Positions 7,607 to 15,562 of a stretch of DNA of 64,000 nt are shown here, piece by piece (position 1 is the first letter of the stretch; the number at the start of each line of letters is the position of its first letter). The position numbers and the translations under genes were made by a program. The notes under the pieces were generated by a model that was not told the DNA's origin, searched no databases, and saw nothing but the letters and a program-made list of their open reading frames with translations. The stretch covers positions 1-64,000 of the forward strand of contig JAETSB010000009.1 in assembly GCA_021769865.1 (NCBI GenBank). Reading direction: 5' to 3'. This stretch comes from Oscillospiraceae bacterium (lineage in GTDB: Bacteria; Bacillota; Clostridia; Oscillospirales; Oscillospiraceae).

Positions 7607-8771
7607 AATAGAATTGTCCTCTGTTATCACCGATATTGCCGCAGGTCCATTTGGATCGAATCTTAAAGTTTCTTCCTTTGTCCCTGCGGGATTCCCCGTT
7701 ATTGATGGAGCAAATCTAAAGGGTTATAAAGTGACAGATAATCTTACGAAATTTGTAACCGAAGAAAAAGCTCGCTCACTATCCCGCTCAATTGCGCGGC
7801 GTGGTGATGTTGTTGTTACCATAAGTGGAACACTAGGGCAAATCTCTTATATTCCAGAAGACTCCCAATATGAAGAATACTTATGTTCCCAGCGCCAATT
7901 TAAAGTAACATTTGACCAGACTAAAGTTTATGTTCCTTATCTTGTTTTCTACTTTCATACTTATGATGGACAAAATAAAATACTTTCTTTTGCGAATCAG
8001 ACGGGAGTTCCAGCTCTTTCCCAGCCATTGAAGAACTTCAAGAAGATAAAATTGATACTGCCCGAGATAAGTAAACAAAAAAAAATAGCAAGCGTTATTG
8101 AACTTATTAATGATAAAATCGAACTGAACCAAAAGATAAATGAAAATTTGGAGCGACAATCCTTTGCGTTTTTTGATAACCTTTTGGCAGAAACTCAAAA
8201 CGGGGCATGTGTGGTCTCGGATATTGCGGTACTTAACCCCAAACGGTCTTTGGCGAAAAACCAGTCTGCCAGATGTATCGATATGGCACGGCTCCCAACA
8301 ACGGGTGCATTTCCCACAGGGTGGGAAACTAAGCCTTTTAACGGCGGGATGAAATTTTCAAACGGCGATACTCTTTTAGCAAAAATAACCCCCTGTCTTG
8401 AAAACGGCAAAACTGCGTTTATCGATTTCCTGGAAGATGGGGAAGTCGCTTTTGGGTCAACGGAATATATCGTTTTATCACCCAAGGAAGGTGTTCCGCC
8501 CGAATTTTTATACTGTCTTGCCCGCAACCCTGCTTTCGTTGATTATGCTGTAAAGAATATGAACGGGAGCAGCGGCAGACAGCGCGTCTCGGCGGAAACG
8601 ATTGGGCAGTATTGCTTACCAAAATTGAGCAGTGAAGATTTTGTGTACTTTGGTGAAGTCGTAACACCTCTATTTTTGAAGATGCGGTATAATTCACTTG
8701 AAAATTTGCGCTTGACGGCGATACGGGATGCACTTCTTCCCAAACTGCTATCAGGGGAGATTGAAGTATGA
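7596..8771 (+). CDS. hsdS: Type I restriction-modification specificity subunit
   Basis: HsdS selects the bipartite DNA target. The 391-aa protein has two target-recognition halves separated by a helical spacer near [23 protein letters not shown], with a matching helix at the C-terminus ([24 protein letters not shown]). This is the usual TRD1-CR1-TRD2-CR2 plan. I chose the ATG at 7596, with GGGGGAG 8 nt upstream, over the TTG at 7590. The gene is visibly more AT-rich than hsdM and hsdR on either side, as is the next ORF. This fits modular exchange of specificity genes. Its stop overlaps the next start in an ATGA. Confidence 0.9.
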   Translation: MKSEIELSSVITDIAAGPFGSNLKVSSFVPAGFPVIDGANLKGYKVTDNLTKFVTEEKARSLSRSIARRGDVVVTISGTLGQISYIPEDSQYEEYLCSQRQFKVTFDQTKVYVPYLVFYFHTYDGQNKILSFANQTGVPALSQPLKNFKKIKLILPEISKQKKIASVIELINDKIELNQKINENLERQSFAFFDNLLAETQNGACVVSDIAVLNPKRSLAKNQSARCIDMARLPTTGAFPTGWETKPFNGGMKFSNGDTLLAKITPCLENGKTAFIDFLEDGEVAFGSTEYIVLSPKEGVPPEFLYCLARNPAFVDYAVKNMNGSSGRQRVSAETIGQYCLPKLSSEDFVYFGEVVTPLFLKMRYNSLENLRLTAIRDALLPKLLSGEIEV

Positions 8772-9337
8772 AGATAAGGATAAAGAGAATAATCCGTAGT
8801 GTTCTTTTTTGGCATATTGTAGGGGCCGTATTAGTGCTGGTTGCAATAGTTATATTAGGGTCTCTCGGTTTTAAGATAACATATGATCCAAATATTGTGG
8901 ATAATTGGGACGCAATTGGAGCGACAGCTAGTTGGTTTGGCGCAGTTGTAGTGCCGTTTACTATATTGCTTATCCAACACAAATGGGACAATAACAAGCA
9001 AGAAATAGCGGATTCCAATTTAGCAATATTGGAGGAAGTCAAGCTCAAGCAAGAGGAATTTGAATCAATGCTTCAAGCATTAAAAGAGGGTACGCTTGTT
9101 TTGAATGGTGGAAATGCGTTCAATTCAACAGGCCCTACGGTAAAAGATAGGATTCGGCAATATATTAGCATAACTATGACTCCTACTACCCAAGAAATCT
9201 CAACTTATATGAAAATTCCGCTTGAAGAACTACTACCAATTCTCAAAGAAATGAAAGAGCAAAGAATTATTTGGACTAAATATATTCGTGGTGATATTTC
9301 AAATCCGAATTGCCGATGGAAGCTATTAAAAGAGTAG
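8768..9337 (+). CDS. Membrane protein with helical C-terminal domain, inserted in the hsd operon
   Basis: I do not recognise this 189-aa protein. It has two likely transmembrane helices (about residues 14-36 and 50-71). A charged, probably coiled-coil stretch follows (HKWDNNKQEIADSNLAILEEVKLKQEEF), then a C-terminal segment patterned like a winged helix (TQEISTYMKIPLEELLPILKEMKEQRII). It is translationally coupled to hsdS (ATGA) and precedes hsdR by 26 bp, so it should be co-expressed with the restriction system. Its AT-rich composition matches hsdS rather than hsdM/hsdR. It could be a membrane-tethered accessory or regulator of the system, or passenger cargo; nothing in the sequence decides this. 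Confidence 0.75.
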   Translation: MKIRIKRIIRSVLFWHIVGAVLVLVAIVILGSLGFKITYDPNIVDNWDAIGATASWFGAVVVPFTILLIQHKWDNNKQEIADSNLAILEEVKLKQEEFESMLQALKEGTLVLNGGNAFNSTGPTVKDRIRQYISITMTPTTQEISTYMKIPLEELLPILKEMKEQRIIWTKYIRGDISNPNCRWKLLKE

Positions 9338-9363
9338 TACATTAAGATAATTGAGGTGATTTT

Positions 9364-12300
9364 ATGTCCGCCTATTTCACCGAATCCACCTACGAATCCG
9401 CCGTCATCGAACTTTTCACCCAAATGGGCTACACCCACGTCTACGCCCCCGACCTGAACCGGGCGGACTGCACCAGCCCTCTGCTGGACGCGGTGCTTCT
9501 GGACAGCCTGGTGCGCCTGAACCGGGACCTGCCCATGGAGGCCATCCACGAGGCCGTCTCGAAGCTCAAAAACTTTGACAGCGGCAGTCTGGTGCAGAAG
9601 AACCGGGTTTTCACGGGGTATCTCCAAAACGGCGTGGAGGTGAAGTATTTCGCCCAGGGGGAGGAGCGCTCCGCCCTGGTGCGCCTGCTGGACTACCAGC
9701 GCCCGGACAACAACGCCTTCTATGTAGTGAACCAGTATACATATGTGGAAAACGGCAACACCCGCCGCCCGGACGTGATTTTGTTCCTCAACGGCCTGCC
9801 CCTGGTGGTCATGGAGCTGAAAAGCCCCTCCCAGGAGGACGCGGGGGTGGAGAACGCCTACAACCAACTGCGCAACTACATGCAGGACATCCCCTCCCTG
9901 TTCATCTACAACGCCGTCTGCGTCATCAGCGACCTGTCCGCCAACCAGGCGGGCACCATCACCTCCGGCCTGGACCGCTTCATGGAGTGGAAGACCAGGG
10001 ACGGCAGCTATGAGAACACCGCCTACGCCCAGTTTGACACCTTCTACGAGGGGATGTTCCGGCGGGAGCGGCTGCTGGATATTTTGAAGAATTTCATCCT
10101 CTTTTCCGGCGACGCCCAGAAGCCCATTAAGATTTTGGCGGGGTATCACCAGTATTTCGCCGTCCGGAAGGCGGTGGACAAGGCGGTGACCGCCACCGCT
10201 ACCGACGGCAAGGGCGGCGTCTTCTGGCACACCCAGGGCAGCGGCAAGTCTCTGTCCATGGTGTTCTATGCCCATCTCTTGCAGGAGGTGCTGGACAGTC
10301 CCACCATCGTGGTCATGACCGACCGCATCGACCTGGATGACCAGCTCTACACCCAGTTTGCCAAATGCGCCGAGTTCCTCCGACAGACTCCGGTGCAGGC
10401 GGAGAGCAAGGAGCATTTAAAATCCTTGCTGGAGGGCCGGGCGGCCAACGGGATCATCTTCACCACCATGTTTAAGTTCGAGCGGGGAGAGACCGCCCTG
10501 TCCACCCGGCGGAACATCGTGGTCATGGCGGATGAGGCCCACCGGGGGCAGTACGGTTTCGACGAAAAGGTAGTTTACAGCGAGAACGACCAGGGGGAGC
10601 AGGAGGCCCGTGTGGTGGTGGGCAACGCCCGGATCATCCGGGAGGCTCTGCCTAACGCCACCTTTATCGGCTTCACCGGTACGCCGGTCTCCGCCAAGGA
10701 CCGGAACACCCGGGAGGTGTTCGGGGACTATATCGACGTCTACGACATGACCCAGGCGGTGGAGGACGGCGCTACCCGCCCGGTGTACTACGAGAGCCGG
10801 GTCATTCACCTGAAGCTGGACCAGAATACCTTAGAGCTCATCGACGCCACCTACGACGTGCTGGAGCAGCAGTCCAACGCCGAAACCGTCGAAAAGAGCA
10901 AAAAGATGCTGGGGCAGATGGAGAGCGTTTTGGGGGCGGACTCCACCATTCAATCGCTGTGTGAGGATATCGTGTCCCACTATGAGAACTACCGGGCCAA
11001 TCTGCTCACCGGAAAGGCCATGATCGTGGCCTACTCCCGGCCCATCGCTATGAAGATTTACCGGAAGCTGCTGGAGCTACGGCCTGGATGGACAGAAAAA
11101 ATCGGAGTCGTCATGACCAGCGGCAACAACGACCCGGAGGATTGGAAAGCTATTATTGGAACAAAGAGCCACAAGGAGGAGCTGGCCCGGAAATTCAAGG
11201 ACAACAGCGACCCCATGAAGATCGCCATTGTGGTGGATATGTGGCTCACCGGTTTCGATGTGCCCTCCCTGGCCACCATGTACATTTACAAGCCCATGCA
11301 CGGCTACAATCTGATGCAGGCCATCGCCCGGGTCAATCGGGTGTTTCAGGACAAAGAAGGCGGTCTGATTGTGGATTATGTGGGCATCGCCTCGGCGCTG
11401 AAAGCAGCCATGAACGAGTACACGGAGCGGGACCGCGGCAACTACGGCGATATGAATATTGCCCAGACAGCCTATCCCAAGTTCCGGGAAAAGCTCCAGG
11501 TCTGCAAAGATTTGATGTACGGATTTGACTTCAGTAAATTCAGCGGCGGCAGCTCTCTGGAGATGGCGAGGACGATCTCCGGCGGCGTCAACTTTATTTT
11601 GGACGCCGCAGCGCGTGACCGGAAGGAGCTGTTTGCAAAGGAGGCACTGCTCCTTAAACAGGCCCACTCCCTCTGTTCCAGCCTGACCACCGCTCAGGAG
11701 CGGCACGACGCCGCCTACTTTGAGGCGGTCCGCTCCGCTGTGGTCAAGCTGACCGTGGGCGGAACCGGAGGCAAGGTGCTGTCCTTGCAGGAGATCAACG
11801 CGCAGATCAACGACCTGCTCAAAGCCAGCATCCAGAGTGAAGGCGTTATCAACCTGTTTGACAGCAAAACTGTGGGCGAGAAGTTCAATCTTTTTGACCC
11901 GGACGTGCTGGAAGAGATTGCGAAGATGAAGGAGAAAAACATCGCCGTGGAAATTCTCCGCAAGCTGATGGCGGAACAGGTCTCCGTTTTCAAGCGGACA
12001 AATGTGGTGCAGTCCCAGAAGTTTTCCGAAAGACTGGCCCAGTTGATGAATTCCTATTACAACGGCCTCATTACCAATGAGGAGGTCATTAAAGAGCTGC
12101 TGGACGCCGCCGCCCAGATTGCGGCGCTGCATCAGCAGGGCGAGGCGCTGGGGCTGTCTCCAGAGGAGATGGCGTTCTATGACGCGCTGACGAAGCCGGA
12201 AGCCATCAAGGATTTTTACGAAAATGACCAGCTGGTAGCCATGACCCGGGAACTGACGGAGATGCTTCGCAAAAACCGTACTATTGATTGGCAGAGGAAG

Positions 12301-12435
12301 GAAACGGCCCGGGCTGGAATGCGGAAGATGGTCAAGCGGCTGCTGAGAAAATACGACTATCCCCCGGAAGGTGTAGAAGACGCTGTCAACACGGTTATCA
12401 GCCAGTGCGAGATGTGGACAGACAATCCGATGTGA
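9364..12435 (+). CDS. hsdR: Type I restriction endonuclease, R subunit
   Basis: HsdR uses ATP to translocate DNA and cuts at a distance from the recognition site. The 1023-aa protein starts with an HSDR_N nuclease domain whose PD-(D/E)xK core is visible as RRPDVILFLNGLPLVVMELKSP. A superfamily 2 helicase follows, with Walker A TQGSGKSLSM, the DEAH-like box VVMADEAHRGQ, and motif III-like FIGFTGTPVSAKDR. The C-terminal helical region should contact HsdM. GAGGTGA precedes the ATG. The family is usually 950-1100 aa, so this copy looks complete. It ends 7 bp from the convergent DUF6076-type gene. Confidence 0.93.
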   Translation: MSAYFTESTYESAVIELFTQMGYTHVYAPDLNRADCTSPLLDAVLLDSLVRLNRDLPMEAIHEAVSKLKNFDSGSLVQKNRVFTGYLQNGVEVKYFAQGEERSALVRLLDYQRPDNNAFYVVNQYTYVENGNTRRPDVILFLNGLPLVVMELKSPSQEDAGVENAYNQLRNYMQDIPSLFIYNAVCVISDLSANQAGTITSGLDRFMEWKTRDGSYENTAYAQFDTFYEGMFRRERLLDILKNFILFSGDAQKPIKILAGYHQYFAVRKAVDKAVTATATDGKGGVFWHTQGSGKSLSMVFYAHLLQEVLDSPTIVVMTDRIDLDDQLYTQFAKCAEFLRQTPVQAESKEHLKSLLEGRAANGIIFTTMFKFERGETALSTRRNIVVMADEAHRGQYGFDEKVVYSENDQGEQEARVVVGNARIIREALPNATFIGFTGTPVSAKDRNTREVFGDYIDVYDMTQAVEDGATRPVYYESRVIHLKLDQNTLELIDATYDVLEQQSNAETVEKSKKMLGQMESVLGADSTIQSLCEDIVSHYENYRANLLTGKAMIVAYSRPIAMKIYRKLLELRPGWTEKIGVVMTSGNNDPEDWKAIIGTKSHKEELARKFKDNSDPMKIAIVVDMWLTGFDVPSLATMYIYKPMHGYNLMQAIARVNRVFQDKEGGLIVDYVGIASALKAAMNEYTERDRGNYGDMNIAQTAYPKFREKLQVCKDLMYGFDFSKFSGGSSLEMARTISGGVNFILDAAARDRKELFAKEALLLKQAHSLCSSLTTAQERHDAAYFEAVRSAVVKLTVGGTGGKVLSLQEINAQINDLLKASIQSEGVINLFDSKTVGEKFNLFDPDVLEEIAKMKEKNIAVEILRKLMAEQVSVFKRTNVVQSQKFSERLAQLMNSYYNGLITNEEVIKELLDAAAQIAALHQQGEALGLSPEEMAFYDALTKPEAIKDFYENDQLVAMTRELTEMLRKNRTIDWQRKETARAGMRKMVKRLLRKYDYPPEGVEDAVNTVISQCEMWTDNPM

Positions 12436-12442
12436 GCGGCCG

Positions 12443-13708
12443 CTATTCCTTCTCTTCGGCTGGCGGCTTGTCCAGTCTTTTCCCATATTCATCCCGCAGG
12501 CTTTGATGGCCCTCCTGATCTTTCCGAATCAGTTCCTCCTGAGAAAGAAACTGCCAGTGCGGATCGTCTGCGGTATCCCTAAGATCAAGCACCATCATAG
12601 ATGAGGGATATTTTCGCACGGGGTCAAAATCAGGATCGCCGGCGACTCTCTCCTGCCAGACACTTTTCTCAGGAGGCAGCTCCTGTTTCACGGGATCGTA
12701 ACGGACCAGCTCATGCGTGGTGTCGATTCGGCGCAGGAACTCTTCGGCCTTAATTTTTCCCGCCATGTACTCCCGGCGCGCCTGCCGGGCGTTCTCCTCC
12801 CATTCGCCGTATTGAAGCGCCGTCATGGGAATCAGTTTCTTTCGCTGGCTCTCCGGCGCGTCCCCATATCGGAGCATCCTGGCATACATCCGATCCCTCA
12901 GCTGCTTGAACAGTCGCAGCGCCCCGTCCTGTTCCGGCCCCTTTTTGCGTTTGAGATTAGCGCCCCGCTTTTTACAGCTCTGCCCCTCAAAGACTCGATC
13001 ACAGTAACGCGTTTCCGCCCTGGTCCTGGGAATGAAGTAATTCCAGCAATAGTCGCACCGGGCAATCCGTTTCTTCTCCTGGCGGAAGTACAGCATGAGC
13101 TCCAGTAGGCGCAATTTGTAAACAGATTCTATTCGGAAGGTTACAGGCATGGCCTCTTCCATCCACGGTCCCGGATCGCATATCTGGGCAATTGGGGGAT
13201 AGACGCCGCGCAGTTTTTCAAACCGCTCCTGCTGAGTGGCCCGTTCCATTCCGTCGAAGGTCATCTCCATAATGTTGCGAAGCCGAATCTGTGTACGGAT
13301 GGGAACCTCCAGAGCAAGCAGCAAACGCTGTCCGGCATGGAGGAGGAACGATGCGGAACCGTCGTCCCGCATCCGCAAAGCTTGGAGCAACAGGTTTCCC
13401 AGCTCAAAGAAACTGAGCGAGTCGATCTCCTGGAGCATGGAGGGCAGCATCAGCGCTTCGGCAGCCAAGTCCTCTAAATCGGACTCAGGGATATCCAGCC
13501 GCTCCTCAAATAGAGGATGCTCGTCATAAAGGCGCTGGATTTCCCGGCGGTACGCTGTGTAGTCCAACTCCGACGCGGCAATCAAATCCTCCGCCGGGTC
13601 AATGGGTGGGAGCCGCTCCTCTCGTTCGCCCTCACCGACCATCAGCACACATACTTTCCCGTCAACCCCGACCTCTGCCCAGAGGCCGGGTAATTTTTTG
13701 CGCGTCAC
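12443..13708 (-). CDS. DUF6076-type zinc-finger protein
   Basis: This 421-aa protein has no assigned function. Its clearest feature is a Cys cluster, RCDYCWNYFIPRTRAETRYCDR..SCKKRG (about residues 237-267), of the kind seen in DUF6076 and CGNR-like proteins, which probably binds zinc. The N-terminal half is acidic and helical, and the C-terminal part is rich in charged helices. It is the only minus-strand gene inside the mobilizable element and converges on hsdR. An extended -10 upstream (TGC-TACAAT) suggests independent expression. The role could be regulation or defence; I cannot tell. Confidence 0.65.
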   Translation of the reverse strand: MTRKKLPGLWAEVGVDGKVCVLMVGEGEREERLPPIDPAEDLIAASELDYTAYRREIQRLYDEHPLFEERLDIPESDLEDLAAEALMLPSMLQEIDSLSFFELGNLLLQALRMRDDGSASFLLHAGQRLLLALEVPIRTQIRLRNIMEMTFDGMERATQQERFEKLRGVYPPIAQICDPGPWMEEAMPVTFRIESVYKLRLLELMLYFRQEKKRIARCDYCWNYFIPRTRAETRYCDRVFEGQSCKKRGANLKRKKGPEQDGALRLFKQLRDRMYARMLRYGDAPESQRKKLIPMTALQYGEWEENARQARREYMAGKIKAEEFLRRIDTTHELVRYDPVKQELPPEKSVWQERVAGDPDFDPVRKYPSSMMVLDLRDTADDPHWQFLSQEELIRKDQEGHQSLRDEYGKRLDKPPAEEKE

Positions 13709-13756
13709 TCCGCTCCCTCCCCAAGATCACTTCATGATGTAAATTCCTCTGAAATG

Positions 13757-13765
13757 ATTGTAGCA
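13757..13765 (-). promoter_or_regulatory. Extended -10 for the DUF6076-type gene
   Basis: On the minus strand TGC is followed by TACAAT, about 50 bp upstream of the start; the -35 (TTTCTT) is weak. The rest of the 262-bp gap up to 13970 shows no other convincing signal apart from the ribosome site of the next gene. Confidence 0.4.
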
Positions 13766-13970
13766 TAACAGCGAGGGAAAAGAAAGTCCGGACAAACCTC
13801 GACAACTGAATACCCACCACCAGAGAGGATATGTCTTCGGCTCAAGTGCCGCCATGACCCTGCAGATACGGGAGAGCGCATCAGGGGAGAACACTACACG
13901 GCAGGAAAAGCCCTGGCGCAGGAACGGGTATGGTGTGCGGCCAAACCAAACCAACAGAGGAGGAGCAAAC

Positions 13971-14957
13971 TTGAACAAGCTGAAACTGCTTACCATGAGC
14001 GATATACCAACGGAGGAGGTGCGCTGGCTTTGGTACCCGTATCTCCCCAGAGGCAAGATCACGATGATCCAGGGCGACCCTGGCGAGGGCAAGACCACCT
14101 TCGTGCTGGCCCTGGCGGCCCTGCTTACCCAAGGACAGCCCATGCCCGGCGGCGCAAACGGCCAGCCGCCCATGAACATCATCTACCAGACGGCGGAGGA
14201 CGGTCTGGCGGATACGGTCAAGCCCCGGCTCACAGCACTGGGTGCGGACTGCTCCAGAGTGCTGGTCATCGACGAGAGCGAACGAGAGCTGACGCTGAGT
14301 GACCGGCGTCTTGCCCAGGCCATCCAAGAAACGAATGCGGGCCTGTTCGTCCTCGACCCCATCCAGGCATACCTGGGCGGCGGGGTGGATATGCACCGGG
14401 CCAACGAGGTGCGCCCCATCTTCAAACGGCTGGGGCAACTGGCGGAGCAGACCGGGTGCGCCATCGTGCTGGTGGGTCACATGAACAAAATGCAGGGTGT
14501 CAAGTCCGCATACCGTGGGCTGGGCTCCATCGACTTCCGAGCGGCGGCGCGGAGCGTGCTGCTGGTGGGCCGCTCCAAGGATGATGAGCAAGTCCGGGTG
14601 GTAGTCCATGACAAAAGCAGCCTGGCCCCGGAGGGCAAATCCATTTTATTCTCCCTGCATTCAGAGACAGGATTTTCCTGGAGCGGGTTCTGCGACACCA
14701 CCGCCAGCGAACTGCTCTCTGGCAGCGGCCCCAGCACCACCAAGACGGAACAGGCGGAACGTCTGCTGCTGGAGCTGCTGAAGGATGGAGAGGTCGCCTC
14801 CGAGGAGCTGCTGCGGCAATCCTCTGCCCTTGGAATCTCCGAACGGACGCTGAAGATCGCCAGGCAGAATCAGGGGGTAGTCTCCGTCCGCAGAGGTGAC
14901 CGCTGGTACGCAAAACTGCCGGACACGGGTCAAGAGGGTAAGGAGGTAACGTATTAA
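13971..14957 (+). CDS. RepA-like AAA ATPase (AAA_25 type)
   Basis: This protein of about 328 aa resembles the RecA-fold RepA-type ATPases (AAA_25) carried by plasmids and mobilizable elements, often just ahead of relaxase genes. Walker A is QGDPGEGKTTF, Walker B is GLFVLDPIQAY, and a further conserved block is IVLVGHMNKMQG. A short wHTH-like region follows near the C-terminus (VASEELLRQSSALGISERTLK). I chose the TTG at 13971 because AGAGGAGGAGCAAAC lies immediately before it; the 39 codons upstream in the track do not look coding. It may drive element replication or processing, but its substrate is not known. Confidence 0.8.
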   Translation: MNKLKLLTMSDIPTEEVRWLWYPYLPRGKITMIQGDPGEGKTTFVLALAALLTQGQPMPGGANGQPPMNIIYQTAEDGLADTVKPRLTALGADCSRVLVIDESERELTLSDRRLAQAIQETNAGLFVLDPIQAYLGGGVDMHRANEVRPIFKRLGQLAEQTGCAIVLVGHMNKMQGVKSAYRGLGSIDFRAAARSVLLVGRSKDDEQVRVVVHDKSSLAPEGKSILFSLHSETGFSWSGFCDTTASELLSGSGPSTTKTEQAERLLLELLKDGEVASEELLRQSSALGISERTLKIARQNQGVVSVRRGDRWYAKLPDTGQEGKEVTY

Positions 14958-15007
14958 GGACACTGCCCGGTTGCCCTCTTGTGCGGCGAGATGGGAAAAG
15001 GGAAATT

Positions 15008-15158
15008 TTTCTCCTTTAGGAGAAAGCCAGCATCGCGTTTGTCTGGACGCCGGCTTTCGCCGCCGCCCCGCCAAGCGCAGTTTCCGGGCAGAAGCCCGAA
15101 CCCACTTCGTCGCAAAGTCCGCCGCATTTGAAATACCGTGCGGGAGAGGGTATTTCAA
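15008..15158 (+). promoter_or_regulatory. Candidate oriT region upstream of mobC
   Basis: The 287-bp gap between the ATPase and mobC is non-coding and rich in dyads: TTTCTCC-GGAGAAA (15008-15025), GAAAGCC-GGCTTTC (15022-15058), and a perfect 10-bp pair TTGAAATACC-GGTATTTCAA (15128-15158) around an 11-nt spacer. Transfer origins of MOBP elements usually lie directly ahead of mobC/mobA and carry such an inverted repeat next to the nick site. No nick sequence can be named with confidence. Confidence 0.4.
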
Positions 15159-15244
15159 GTTCCGCTCCCTTGCTCCTCAGTTCCTATCGAAACCCGCCGC
15201 ACTGGGCTTTCGTTCGGGAACAAGAAATTTTGAACGGAGGAACG

Positions 15245-15562
15245 ATGAACAAGGACACCACATTCAGTATCCGGATCGCGTCCGGCGATTTGGATATCAT
15301 CAAGAAAAAGGCAAGACAGGCCCGCTTGTCTCAGAGCGACTACGTCACCCGCTGCTGTCTGGGGCGTCAGGTGGTGGTAATTGAAGATCTGAAAGAAGCT
15401 GCCAAACAGCTCCGGGCCATCGGCAACAATCTGAACCAGCTGACCGCATTGGTCAATATGGGTCGCGTCAGTGTCACCAGCCTGGACAGCATGGCGCAGG
15501 AGCTGGCAGCTGTCAGCGCCGCCCTTCGGGCTGTCCAGGAGAGGGGGAGGTGGGACAAATAG
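15245..15562 (+). CDS. mobC: MobC-like relaxosome accessory protein
   Basis: This protein of about 105 aa should bind oriT and help the relaxase open and nick it. The N-terminal half fits a ribbon-helix-helix fold (TTFSIRIASGDLDIIKKKARQ, then LSQSDYVTRCCLG). The C-terminal half carries the typical MobC pattern LRAIGNNLNQLTALVN. ATG 15245 is preceded by CGGAGGAACG; the upstream codons in the track are non-coding. Its 3' end overlaps the relaxase start, indicating coupling. Confidence 0.8.
   Translation: MNKDTTFSIRIASGDLDIIKKKARQARLSQSDYVTRCCLGRQVVVIEDLKEAAKQLRAIGNNLNQLTALVNMGRVSVTSLDSMAQELAAVSAALRAVQERGRWDK

Noticed and set aside
6068-7630. 520-aa minus-strand ORF opposite hsdM
   Set aside because: It is a GC-driven shadow of hsdM: rich in Gly, Val, Pro, Leu and His with no domain pattern and no ribosome site.
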